From NCBI GenBank assembly GCA_011947345.1, contig JAAVTG010000688.1, positions 124,001-188,000 of the forward strand: a stretch of 64,000 bases of DNA, given 5' to 3'. The stretch comes from Phytophthora quininea (Eukaryota > Oomycota > Peronosporomycetes > Peronosporales > Peronosporaceae). Positions 21,990 to 32,559 of the stretch are shown here, piece by piece. Each line of letters starts with the position of its first letter. Within the stretch, counting starts at the first letter, position 1. The translations under genes were made by a program, and so were the position numbers. Under the pieces are notes generated by a model. It ran no database searches. It was given only the letters and a program-made list of their open reading frames with translations, and had not been told where the DNA came from.

Positions 21990-23213
21990 TTAAGGATCGT
22001 TAAATGCCAACACATCGCGCTGGATCTGTTTGCGCCACTCTTTTCCGCTTTCAGCTATTCCATCTTCATGTAGAGGATGAGCTGGTTCGCGCTCTTGACT
22101 GTTGAAGTAATCGTCGAGCGTAGGTGGATTATAGTCACAGTCGTATGAGTCCTTGTGCATGACGCAAAAATTATGTAGTACACAAGCCGCGGTGATCACT
22201 TGAACAACCCGGTTGCTGTCTTCTCTGTCTCGAACAACATTTCGAAATCCATCATGAAGCCTGCCGAATCTGGCCTTCAGAATACCGAAAGTGTGCTCAA
22301 TGGCGATTCGCTGCGTTGAAAGCAAGTAATTAAACCGCTTGTTCCTACGAGATTCCGATGCAGGAGCCTTGTAAGGACCCACCAAATTCTGAGAGAGTGC
22401 ATACGCAGCGTCCCCAAGTAAAAATTGGCCACGATCAAAATGGTTTTCTGGGTGCTGGTAGACAGCCATCATCTTGAATTGACGCATATCATGAACGCTT
22501 CCAGGGAAACCGACTAGAATCTTTCTGATAACTCTGTTATCATCGCAAATAACTTGGGCCGACATGCAGTAGACACTTTTCCTGCTGAAGTAGTCCTCGG
22601 GATCTTGCTGAGGTTTAAATGCAAATGGAAACGTCGTTCCATCAACAATTCCGCACACGCCCTTAAAGCCAGACTTACACTCGACGCGACGCGAGATACG
22701 AGCTCGTTCGGAGCTATCCGGCCAGCGAATATAATCAGGAAGTAGACGTAAGATTGCAGACGTGACTCTAGCTACAATCTTAGGCACTGTGCCCTCTCCA
22801 ATACCAAACCGCTGACTGATAGAGTAATAAGATCCACCGATTCCTCCGGTCGAAAGAAAAGCGAGATAAACGGACAGCTGTAATGCAACCATCAACTGCT
22901 TCTTCCCGGGAGTTATCCGTCTATCAAACTCAGGATAATCCTCAATTGCAGCGAGCAAACCAAAAAATGTCCTCTTGTCCATTCAAGCATCTCTCTGGAA
23001 GCGTTCATCATCTCTCAGCTCCAAGAGCTGAGGAGACCATGATCCGACCTTCAACACAGGTCCTCGCGTGGCCCAGTAGCGCTTGTTTCGTAGGTACTCG
23101 TACAGTTCAGGCAAAAACGAGAGGAGTTTCTTGATCCATTGACCCTTGTAGTAGTGTTGGAGAAGCCCACGTAGAAGGCTCAAGCACTGCTGTCTCTCCG
23201 ACACTCGCGGCAT
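21990..23213 (-). pseudogene. Harbinger 2 transposase with an internal TGA
   Basis: The frame starts at ATG 23213 (MPRVSERQQCLSLLRGLLQ) and runs in one frame to 21990 except for a TGA at 22983-22985, after ERFQRDA and before MDKRTFFGLL. In this position the family usually has an aromatic or basic residue; TGG to TGA would explain it. The rest is intact: CGIVDGTTF, LLGDAAYAL and IAIEHTFGILKARFGRL give the D, D and E of the DDE_4 (HARBI1-like) family, and the ITAACVLHNF block follows. Length would be 407 residues. Unlike most breaks in the window this is a substitution rather than a run-length change, so I believe the gene is really inactivated, unless translation starts at the internal Met at 22982. 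Confidence 0.85.
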
Positions 23214-23377
23214 CGTGGATGTGGGGAAAAGTGAAAGTGCGTCTGATTGGTCTAAAAGGAAAGGGAAATGGTTCAGATTCTACAGGAGGTCCTCACGTTG
23301 GTAAAAATGTGTATGGTTTCTGATTGGTTCGTGATCATTCTTGTGCATACTTCCACAAAAGCTACGTGAGAACCGCT

Positions 23378-23420
23378 ATTTCCTGCAGGACCATTATACA
23401 TCGCTTCGTGAGAACCTGTA
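23378..23420 (-). repeat. Right terminal inverted repeat of Harbinger 2
   Basis: 43 bp, identical in inverted orientation to 20091-20133. Confidence 0.95.
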
Positions 23421-24721
23421 GTTTGTGGGAAAACGAAATTTATATTTTTATCAGACTTGGCAAGCAGCACTTTCAAAATCCATGACGATGAGAGAGAATC
23501 ACGGTCAACAATGGAGGTGATGGGTACATCACCTCCACACCAACATCAACGACGATACCGATCGATGAAGGCGCACTGGCAAGTTTCTAACGTAACACCA
23601 CCGTCGATGACGGCGCCAATCGCACCGAGAGCAGGCGTGGTGGCGATATCCATAGCGATGGCGGCTTGTACACCGAGAACCACGACGCAGTTGATGCCGG
23701 TGCTACTATAGATAGTCCACGAATCTATTGGCAACAACGCGAAACCGCTAACAAGTTGTTTACAATTTCATGGTGATGTCGATGGTGCGCTCGACGTGAT
23801 GCGTCTCCGAGTGTTCCAGTCGTGTACATGACACCAATATCTTTGCATCACAAAATTACTGTGAAGCGCGTGATTACCCCCCTTCAATTATCGTCTGCAT
23901 CCGATGAAGACCGACATCACCAGTGTGCTCGAAGTCGCACACCTGTGGAGCGGGGAGGATCTACAAGAGCATTACAAAATAAACACGCAAACCTGACCGG
24001 TTTGACGACTGATAAAGGCGGTGAAAACTAAGGACTTGTTTATCGAGGGAGCAATGTACAACATGCGGCGTATTTAGGCTGCTGAGATAAAGATGACGGT
24101 CCTTTTGCACAGCACAACTGACGGTATTCGACAGAGGAAATGTGCGGCGAGAGCTCATTTTGATGAACGATTGGCGCTCCATTTTGGATGTGCCCTATTC
24201 AGCAGCCTTGCAGATAAATGCGAGCGAGGTGGTGTTTGTAGAAGGATAGGGAGAGTATGCTGGCGGGAACTCGACCTGGGGAACGTTTGCGTCGACAGCA
24301 AGATGCTAATCTGGCCGATAGGACTTACAACACATTGTGCATCATGTTTGTGGTCCTTCGATAACCACATCAGGCACACAATATAATCGAAAGGCAACAT
24401 CATCGATGTATCCGTGCAATGGCACCAAGCAGCCTGTTTTCAGCACTCTCAATGGAATCTGAGCGATGGAGGTAGCAGAAGAGTGCTGCTAGTCGAAAAT
24501 AAAACAGCGGACGTTCAAGTACATGGACACTCGTGAAGCTTGGCTCATCGACAGGATCATCATCGTCCACGACCAGCAGCATATTTGATAAGGCCAACCC
24601 ATGATGAGCAGGAAAAATCCATTTAAAATGAGTCATTTTTGCCCAATCTCAGATGGCTACATATACCATTTCCATTTCTGCGACAATGGCTCAGTTGTGA
24701 AATTTACGTCGGACCGTTGCA
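23421..24721. other. No gene recognised upstream of the palmitoyltransferase gene
   Basis: 1.3 kb with short frames on both strands and no motif I trust. The last few hundred bases are probably the promoter of the gene at 24722. Confidence 0.4.
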
Positions 24722-26816
24722 ATGGATGTGGACTACGACGGACAGACGGCGTTCGACGCGGCCGCCAACGGGGATTTTCCTCTGGTGGTGCTGCTCTGGG
24801 GATGGCCATGGCGGTGCAGCCCAAGCCCGTGGACCTGCTTGCAGCGAGAGACGCGCACGGCAACTCGCTGGCGCACTACGCGGCGGCCGGCACCACCGAC
24901 ACTTGCGACACAATGCACTTCCTCATGCAGCAGATGAGCGCGTCGCGACGGGACCAGCTGCTAGACACTCGCAACGACAGCGGAGAGACCCCTCTCATGT
25001 ATGATGCAGCTGCTTAAAGTCCTCAAGCTCTTGCTAACCAAACTGTGTCAATGTCATATTTTTCTAGTCGGGCAGCTCACGCAGGCAATTTGAGGCTGGC
25101 GGACACGCTATTGCGCACAGGATTCGTGGACCTGATGGCTCAGGACAAGCAGGGCAACACAGCAGCCCACCACGCAGCCGCTCAGGGCCATCTCTGGGTG
25201 CTCCACTTCTTGCTGGAAGCAGAGCAGCGCCGCAACATTGCGGCGTCCTCGGCACAGCAGCCGGTGCAGCCCACCACACTGGGAGGGTTCTGTCTGAAGA
25301 AGCGTAGCGTGCTGCATTACGCCTGTATGAGCGGCTACAAGCCCATGGTGCAGTACTTGCTGACCAGGGGATTCAACGCCGAGGAGAAAGCTGCCGACGG
25401 AAAGACGTGTATGGACATCGCTAAGCAGCGCAATTTGCAGTGGATGGAGGACTTGCTGACGGGGAAAGTGAACGCTGCTGACCCACCGACGCATATGCGC
25501 AAGACGAGAGGGGTGGTGGCGGTGCTGCACGGCGCAGTCCTGCTGGCCATCTTGTCCACGAGCTACTGGCTCATGTGGTGGATCGCGTTGCCGATCATCT
25601 TCGTGATCTTGTGGAAGTCGCTTTCAGCTTTTCGACAGCCAGGACACGGCCATGGACACTCGCACGGCGCAGCACCGACGAAAAACGCGGCAAATTTGCA
25701 CCCGTCCAAGCGCAATGTGAGCGTTGCACCGAATGTGTCGCTCGAGCGACTGGCGGACAGATCCGATACTGCGAATGATGGCAAGAAGAAGGGACTTGGA
25801 ATACACATGCTACGAAAGCCGCAGCCTGAATCGGCGATGGGCATCTGGATGGCTTGGGTGGGGCTTTTCACGCTGTTCTACATCGTGCTGTGGGCTGATC
25901 CAACCTACAAGAGCTTCTCGCGCGACAACGCAATCTTTTGGGGATTGCGGGCGGAGCTGAGGTGGTGTTCTTGCTTGTGTGGGCTCGACTGGCATTCTTC
26001 TGCCCCTCCGACCCTGGAACGATCATCACCTACGAAGTGGATGTGAAAACCATGTTGGGTCAAGCGTCTAGAGCTGAAACTCCCGACATGACCAAGTTTT
26101 GCCGTACTTGTCTGGTCCAGAAGCCCATTCGGTCCAAGCATTGCGCGCAGTGCGGCATCTGCATCGCTCGACACGACCATCACTGCGCGTGGATCAATCG
26201 ATGTGTGGGATATGGTAACCACAGGCTGTTCTTCGCCTTTCTGCTGCTGCACAGCATTGTGCTGGGGATTTATGCTGCGTTGGCCATCCTTGTGCTCTCA
26301 GATGCTACCCACAATCTTCACGACGAGCGCGTTAAGTCCGAGGGCAGTGCCAGCGGCAGCGATGACAGCTTGTCATCTCTGGACGTTTGGATTGAGATCC
26401 CGTCACTCATTAGCAAGCACTTGTTGGTGGTTATGGTGTTGATTTGGGACTTCATGGCCTCTGCAGCTCTGGCCATGATGGTCAACCAGCACATCAACAA
26501 CATCGAGCAAAACATGACGATTAACGAGCAGATGAACTGGCGACGATACGCCTATATGACCCAATCCGCTCCGTCGGCTTCCAAGGATGGTGTTGATCTT
26601 AAGAAGGCTGCAAGTGGTGGCCCGACGCTGTCGAACCCGTTTGATCGAGGTTTCAGGAAGAACATTGCCGAGTTCTTCTTTCACTCGGGCAGCTCAGCTG
26701 TGGACTATCGCCAGGTCTTTATCTTACCTCCACGGGATAGCATCGTAAGTCCCGCTGCCAGAACGGCGATAGAAACGTCAGCGGGGTCGTCCGGAAACAT
26801 GGCCGATGTCGTGTAA
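24722..26816 (+). CDS. Ankyrin-repeat DHHC palmitoyltransferase
   Basis: Transfers palmitate to cysteines of membrane-bound proteins, usually at the Golgi or endosomes; resembles the ankyrin-containing HIP14/Akr1 group. Start ATG 24722 (MDVDYDGQTAFDAAANGDF). Exon 1 is 24722-24998, exon 2 25068-26816, intron GTATGA..TTCTAG, joining PL and IRAAHAGNL. Ankyrin repeats cover about residues 1-260 (NTAAHHAAAQGHLWVLHFLL, RSVLHYACMSGYKPMVQYLL). Transmembrane pairs flank the cysteine-rich domain CRTCLVQKPIRSKHCAQC..RHDHHCAWINRCVGYGN with the catalytic DHHC. A further TM pair follows. One G is missing from runs near 24798 and near 25940; with both, the product is 675 residues in correct phase. The TTxE-like C-terminal motif is weak (NPFDRGFRKNI is seen instead). 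Confidence 0.88.
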
Positions 26817-26932
26817 AAGCGACTGTGGAGTCTTGTCAAAGTATAAACAAGACTGATAGAGAAAAGTTGCAACACATTCGAATGCGAGTTGTACTGTATT
26901 CTATCGGCCAGCAGTCCTATCTTACAAGACCC

Positions 26933-28333
26933 TCAGTCTTCAAAAATGTCATTCAGCGAAATGCGAGCTCGAGGGTCAGCTACCAGCATTTTGCCCACAA
27001 GCCCACGCAGTTCAGGCTGCACGTGTTGGGCGACCAAAAGTTCTTCCGCACCAGTCCAATCTAGCGCCAGTGAATCGGAAAGTCTCAAGCTACGCTGCTC
27101 ATTTGCAGCCTCAAGGTACGGGTGCTGACCTGCTAGGGTCTGGAACAGCAGGACGCCCAAGCTGAACACGTCCGCTTTTAACGTGGGTGGGGTCAATGGG
27201 TCTTGAACACGCTCTGGTGCGATGAATCCCGGTGTTCCAGTCATCCGCTGCTCTTGAAAAGCGGTTCTGTCCAGCAAGTTGAAGGCCCCGCCAAAATCCA
27301 CGAGCCACACGCGAGAAATGTCCGAAGCGACCAGCACGTTCTCGAGATTGAGATCACAGTGCACTACGCCTGCTTCGTGGACGGCTCTTAGCAACTTTGC
27401 GAGCTGTGAGACCAATTGATGCGCTTCATCACTGGTCAGTCGTCGCTGTCGTAGTAGCTGCAGCAAAGTGATCCCCCGGAGTTGGGGCATCACGAGAAGA
27501 ACCTCCTGCGGCGTCTCCACCACTCGATACCCTTGAACCAAACCTGCCTCTCGGGCTGAAGCGCAACCGTGCAATCGTCGAAGTATTTGGAGTTCGTGGC
27601 AGTCCATTTGGGCTGTGCGGTTTGATTCAAGCACCTTGACCACAAAACGTTTGAATGAGCGAGTGTGTTGTACGACCCGAACATTCCGACCGTGAGCCTG
27701 CTGCTTTGGCTTGAGAGGCTTCACGTCCCGACTCCATCTCGCGTGGGCCAGTGTATCTCGAAGCAGTGAACACCAGATAACTGCGTCCGCAGCTGTCGCG
27801 AATCGAACACGAAGACGGAAAGCTCCATCTCCTGCCGCCGATATCTGGATCCCCGTTGCGGTTTGATGTCTACCAGAGATACCAGTCAATTCGCAAGTAG
27901 CATCCAATGGCAACGAGTACGTCGTCTCCGGCTGCATTTCCTCGAGAGATTTCGAGTCCACAGTGGCAGTCACATCGTACATTGCGAGGGTCGGAGCTGC
28001 TCCTGTCCGCAGCACGATCGATCGCTCCTGAAATCGATGCAATCTCCATCTCGAGCCCGACAAGACCCGAACGTCCCGCGCCACGTACTTTGTCCTTAAG
28101 ATCGGCAGCTCCAGCGAGTCGCACCGACCTGGAGTCTCGGTGAAAGGCTTTCCTGTTGGACTATCGAGAGTTGATCGAGTCAACGACGATGTGAAGGCGC
28201 CAAGTGAATGGCGACGATGAGAAGCATTCTCGATGACTGCGCATTTGTCGGCTGCTTCCTCGAGCTGTTTAGAGACTGAAGAGTTCCTTGGGGAGGCACT
28301 CTCGCCAGCATAACGCCGATTAAAGATTCCGAG
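26933..28333 (-). CDS. Protein kinase with N-terminal PH-like domain (5' end unresolved)
   Basis: Ser/Thr-type kinase. Catalytic features in order: FVVKVLESN (ATP-binding Lys), a Glu in CHELQILRRL, VVHCDLNLENVL (catalytic Asp), WLVDFGGAF (DFG) and GFIAPERVQ (APE), then DVFSLGVLLFQ. The glycine loop is poor. The N-terminal 150 residues (RDVRVLSGSRWRLHRFQERS..MYDVTATVDSKSL..RVRFATAADAVIWCSLLRD) look like a PH domain, which would bring the kinase to phosphoinositides. Oomycetes have many such lineage-specific kinases. The frame is open without an ATG up to a TAG next to a possible splice acceptor at 28334, so the start must be in an upstream exon, probably within 28340-28640. It is head-to-head with the GH1 gene and likely shares its promoter region. 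Confidence 0.8.
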   Translation of the reverse strand, partial: LGIFNRRYAGESASPRNSSVSKQLEEAADKCAVIENASHRRHSLGAFTSSLTRSTLDSPTGKPFTETPGRCDSLELPILRTKYVARDVRVLSGSRWRLHRFQERSIVLRTGAAPTLAMYDVTATVDSKSLEEMQPETTYSLPLDATCELTGISGRHQTATGIQISAAGDGAFRLRVRFATAADAVIWCSLLRDTLAHARWSRDVKPLKPKQQAHGRNVRVVQHTRSFKRFVVKVLESNRTAQMDCHELQILRRLHGCASAREAGLVQGYRVVETPQEVLLVMPQLRGITLLQLLRQRRLTSDEAHQLVSQLAKLLRAVHEAGVVHCDLNLENVLVASDISRVWLVDFGGAFNLLDRTAFQEQRMTGTPGFIAPERVQDPLTPPTLKADVFSLGVLLFQTLAGQHPYLEAANEQRSLRLSDSLALDWTGAEELLVAQHVQPELRGLVGKMLVADPRARISLNDIFED

Positions 28334-28672
28334 CTATTGTCGCAATGAGCCGGACGACTTACTGCAACGCGAGTCTACCGAAATGGCACTGCAAATAATA
28401 GACGCACGCGATGGTTCTGGTCCTGGTCTCGAATAGCTCATTCTGGGCCCAAATACCAGTCTTGCGAGCTCGCATCGAGATGACACAACAATTACCTTCC
28501 TCGCGATAAAATGGCACATGCTCGCAATGGAAGCTGGAAACTTCATCGGAAGCGATGCCAGCCCGTTGCTGTCAGCAAATATGCCGTGGGTTTTCGAGGA
28601 TAAGCAAACACATCGTGGATGCATTTCGGCGATCTTCAAGCAGTTCTCATCGATCTGAGTTTGAGCTCACTT

Positions 28673-28682
28673 CGCCATTCGG
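28673..28682 (+). promoter_or_regulatory. Initiator-like element of the GH1 gene
   Basis: CGCCATTCGG, with CCATTC fitting the oomycete YCAYTYY initiator, lies about 42 bp before the GH1 ATG. The same decamer occurs before ALG7 (35045-35054). Confidence 0.4.
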
Positions 28683-29332
28683 CACCTCGCGCGCACTCCG
28701 CCTCAAACCACCGAGTAACTTCGATGCGGTTCCTCCGATTGCTGACTGGTGCGGTCGCACCGTTCCTGACGTTGTCAATCGTTTCGGCAATGGAAGCGCG
28801 TTGCTTCCCACCCGACTTCATGTTTGGCTCCGCCACTGCCGCCTATCAAGTCGAAGGAGCAGTCAAGGAAGGTGGACGTACTCCGAGTATCTGGGACGAC
28901 TTTTGCCGCGAGAGATCCGGTGTTCAGTGCGCTAACGTGGCCGACGACTTCTACCACCGCTACAAGGACGACGTCAAACTCATGGCCGACACGGGGCTCG
29001 AGTCTTTTCGGTTCTCCATTTCGTGGTCGCGGGTCATGAATTGGAACCCGAAAGCGCATCGGATGAAGCCCAATCCTGAGGGTATCGCCTGGTACCACAG
29101 TCTTGTCGATGAACTTCTTCGAGCGCACATTACACCGGTGTTGACGATATACCACTGGGACTTACCGACCGAGCTGCAGAACCAGCTCGAACCCAAGGGC
29201 TGGCTCAATCCTGACATCATCGGGCACTACCTTCAGTTCGCGGTGCTGCTGTTTAACGAGTTCGGCAGGAAGGTGAACATCTGGACCACTTTCAACGAGC
29301 CCTTGTCGTTTGTTGGAGGAGGATACAGCTTG

Positions 29333-29340
29333 GGAGCCCA
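29333..29340 (+). repeat. 8-bp target site duplication, left copy
   Basis: GGAGCCCA, in the GH1 exon immediately before the hAT left end; repeated at 31466-31473. Confidence 0.9.
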
Positions 29341-31465
29341 GTGGGCTGCCGATAATGGCATGTTTTTCTAGCAAGAACGACAACACTAGATAAATAATGG
29401 TAGGCAGCCAGCAGAATCATCTACATAAATAATGGCATGTAGAAGGTTTAACACATACATAATGGCTTATGATGGTGGTTAACTTCGGAGACTATCAATG
29501 GTACCTACGTCCCAGTAGCTTGCGTTCTGACGGAGAAAGAGGATCTGCTCGAGCGTCGCTGGTTGAAGGCTGTTGCGTTCTTGCCCAAATGTCGTCCGGG
29601 CAATACTAAAGAACCTCTCCACGATGTTCGACGTCGGAGGGATACTACGGATCAGCACGTACTTCTGCTCTTGTTGCGCCAGCTTCCTGCGCTTTTGAAG
29701 GCGCTCGACGAACGACGAGCTCTCTTCGTCGTCCGATTCGGGCGCGGCTGCAGCACTTGCAGCGAAAGGCTGGAGTACTGCCTTCTCCGTTCTTGTCAGG
29801 CGGTTAGAGTTGCCTCGCAAGACACGGACACCGCCCGACTCAAAGTCCGGGCTGTGGACAATGTCAGCTCGTGGCGCTGTATGATAGATATCGTTAGTTT
29901 TCACAGCGTAGTTAGCAGAATGTGTAACTTACCAAGGTAATGCGCGTACTGCGGCTTCATAGCGATGAGACCGTCGAACCATTCGCGCACGTCTAAGAGA
30001 TCAGCGCTGCCTTGAAGAGCCTTCGATACGGATTCGACATTGGCGAGCTCCTTCAGCAGCTTGCGCAGGCGGCGGTTGCACGCCGGACCAGGAAGAAGCT
30101 CAGCGACGTCATCGTCATCTTTATCGAGGTGCTCGAGAAGCTTGAAGTAACGGTGCAACATTGCAAACGTTGAACTCCATCGTGTGTCCTGCCGAATTAC
30201 CGGGCGGAGACTTGTTTTAAGCCTAAGAATTATCATAAAACACCACACATTATCCTTATTAGTAGGAATTATAGATAAAACCACAGAATAACAACATGGG
30301 TACCTCAGTTTAGCCGACTGCGTCAGCGTCCGAAGCTTGATCATTAGCCCGTGAACTGCGGCAAGATCAGCCTCGTGACTTTGAAGATCTTGCTGGACCG
30401 CCCGATTAAGTCGGTGCGAAGCGCACCCGATTAAGGGAACGCCGATGAGCGAAGCTAAGCGCTGATTAACGCTGCAATTATCACCCACAACAAATAGACA
30501 CTGGTCAATCTGTTTCCCAAAATCCCTCGGCAGCATATCCGCTAGAAACTCTCTGTGCGCGAGGGTAGAGAGACCGTCATCAACCTCATTCATCAGAGGA
30601 GCCATGCAGATCAAGGGAGTCTTCACCTTGCCACCAACCTCGTAGCAGGCGAAGACTCCAAGATAGTGCTCAGACATATGGGTCCATCCATCTAGAATGA
30701 GCCCAAATTGGTCCGGCATCTCAGAGGCGATTGACCTCTCCACTGCCACAGACACGCCTTCAAGCGCAGCGCGCAGCGTCTCGACGCATACCGGATCGAG
30801 TGTCGTATAGCTAAGATCAATAATAAACAGTTAGAAATAATTCTTTGTTAAATTGTAGTCGCTTTTCTTACCGTCTTGTCGCTCTATTCTCACAAAAGTG
30901 AGAGGTAGATTGCTCGTAACGACCCACATGAGCCAGCCGTACAGGTTTTGCGAAGACCGCGACACGTAACTGAGTAGCGAGCCGGTTTCAGATGTCGTGG
31001 CCTCTAGCATCTCGGCCTCAAAGTTGGGATGCTCATGTCTAACGTGCTGCATGAGGTTAGCACGCCCGTTTCGACGGGTCTGCTTTCTAACCGTGCCGCA
31101 ACGACATCGGAAATATTCGAGAATAATCTCGTCGAAGTCATCACGGCACGGCTGGAAATAAAACCCAGTGACTTGAGCTGACGTGAACCTTGGTCTGGCG
31201 GTGATCGCCATGGCTGGTGTAGAGCAGTAGGGGCTTGTAAACGTGGGCGTGAATCGGGAAATGGAGAACAGCTACAGACAAAACACACTCCAGTAAATGG
31301 TTGGTTCTGCGGGGTCATAATTTTGCTGTGCACCTTGCATACATTATTCTTTTAGCTAGGATTGCCACATACATTATGACATTGTATGGTCCATCGCTAA
31401 AACATACATTTATGTATGATATGTATGGCCATTATTATTATTGCCATGCTATTTTCGGCAGCCCT
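29341..31465. mobile_element. hAT-superfamily DNA transposon inserted in GH1
   Basis: A 2125-bp insertion flanked by a perfect 8-bp duplication GGAGCCCA at 29333-29340 and 31466-31473, diagnostic for hAT elements. The ends are imperfect inverted repeats: GGGCTGCCGATAATGGCATG on the left against GGGCTGCCGAAAATAGCATG on the right (reverse complement). Subterminal ATAATGGC-like units recur near both ends. It encodes a multi-exon BED-finger/hAT transposase on the minus strand. Host exon and transposase are both otherwise readable, so the insertion is young. Confidence 0.93.
29479..31211 (-). CDS. hAT transposase with BED-type zinc finger, four exons
   Basis: Exons 31211-30872, 30810-30304, 30222-29933 and 29876-29479. 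Introns use GTAAG..TTAG, GTACCC..TTAG and GTAAGT..ACAG. Exon 1 has a BED/C2CH-like finger (YFRCRCGTVRKQTRRNGRAN, then MQHVRHEH). Exon 2 has the RNase H-like core start (GLILDGWTHMSEHYLGVFAC; VGDNCSVNQRLASLIGVPLIGC, here quoted in part). The last exon carries the hAT C-terminal dimerisation block (IPPTSNIVERFFSIARTTFG, RQNASYWD). The exon 1/2 junction is out of phase by one base, explained if one G is missing from the run at the donor site; then the product is 511 residues. Otherwise no stop or frame break is seen, so it may be active. Confidence 0.8.
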
Positions 31466-31473
31466 GGAGCCCA
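31466..31473 (+). repeat. 8-bp target site duplication, right copy
   Basis: GGAGCCCA immediately after the hAT right end; the GH1 frame resumes after it. Confidence 0.9.
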
Positions 31474-32559
31474 CGCCCCAGGATACTTCGGATCGGACAC
31501 GCAGGCGTGTACAGTCTCGCGTCATGTATTGTTGGCGCACGGCAAGGCAGTGCAGACGTTCCGCGAGCTCAAGACCACAGCCGTTATAAATGACAAGGCT
31601 CGCATCGGTATCGTGCTTGAGTCGAATTGGTATTACCCGCTGGACCCGAACAATTCGAAAGATGTAGCGGCTGCAAAGCGCGCGTTTGACTTTGACTCTG
31701 GTTGGTTTCTCAACCCGATCGTGAACGGCGATTACCCCGAGGTGGTGCGAGAGCGCGCTGGTGATCGGTTGCCGCTATTCACAAAGAGGAGTCCGAGCTG
31801 ATCAAGGGAGCATACGACATTTTCATGATGAACCACTACACTTCTCGCGCTGTTACCGATTGTAAGTCCGAAGCGTCGAACTCACCGTGCTCGACGTTGC
31901 TACCCGGATACCCAGCCGATAAGGGCGTTGATGACAGTCACGTGATGCCTGGCACTCGTGCCGGCTTCCCAGATCGTTTTGGCAACGACTTTTGCACACA
32001 GTACACAGCTTACCCTCCAGGATACCTCGACGTGATCCGGTACTGGCATTTGCAAGACCCAACTGTCGACATCCTGCTGACGGAGAACGGCTGGTGTGGC
32101 AATGACGAGATCGACAACATGGACCAGCTCGATTTCTTCAAGGTCTTCGTAGAGCAAGTGTACAAGGCTGTTGTGGACGAGAAGATCCCGGTCATCGGAT
32201 ACACGGCCTGGTCGTTCTTGGACAACTACGAGTGGGGATCGTTCGAACCGCGCTTCGGCCTGTACTACGTGAACTTCACGGCGCAGACCGGATCGCCAGA
32301 CTACTACAGTGTCAAATCGACGGACTTGGCTCGCGTTCCGCGGCCGTCCGCAAGGTGGTTCCAAAAGGTAGCGACGACGAAATGCCTGGACGGATGGAGT
32401 GAGATCGAGATGGAAACCGTCCTTCCATCCCACGAAAGTTGGACGGCCTTGATTGGCGTCTTGTTCGGTACTGTGGTGCTTGCTGCCGTCGCAATCGGGG
32501 CTTTGGTTTCTCGCCAGAACCGCCGGCGTGGATACAAGCCACTCTTGACGCGCGACTGA

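Larger units (their letters stand above)
20091..23420. mobile_element. PIF/Harbinger DNA transposon 2, larger, with a stop in the transposase
   Basis: Perfect 43-bp inverted repeats at 20091-20133 and 23378-23420 (TACAGGTTCTCACGAAGC..CTGCAGGAAAT) bound a 3330-bp element. No matching 3-bp target duplication is visible next to the repeats (left AAA, right GTT), so a flank has mutated or rearranged. Inside, a Myb/SANT-like gene (plus) and a DDE transposase gene (minus) converge, the same plan as Harbinger 1, but the proteins are only distantly related, so this is a separate lineage. Confidence 0.88.
28724..32559 (+). pseudogene. GH1 beta-glucosidase-type gene, split by a hAT transposon
   Basis: Glycoside hydrolase family 1 enzymes cleave beta-glucosides. 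Start ATG 28724 begins a signal peptide (MRFLRLLTGAVAPFLTLSIV). The left part (to 29340) has PPDFMFGSATAAYQVEGA, SISWSRV and the acid/base Glu in TFNEP (residue 192). It stops in YSLGA. The right part resumes at 31474 in the sequence HAPGYFGSD and carries the nucleophile Glu in LTENGW (32083-32085) and YTAWSFLDNYEWG. The end is a transmembrane anchor (about 32445-32510) and a basic tail, so the enzyme would be surface-anchored. Removing 29341-31473 (hAT plus one target copy) and allowing one missing A near 31782 gives an unbroken 567-residue frame. The gene is therefore a very recent knock-out. Confidence 0.92.
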
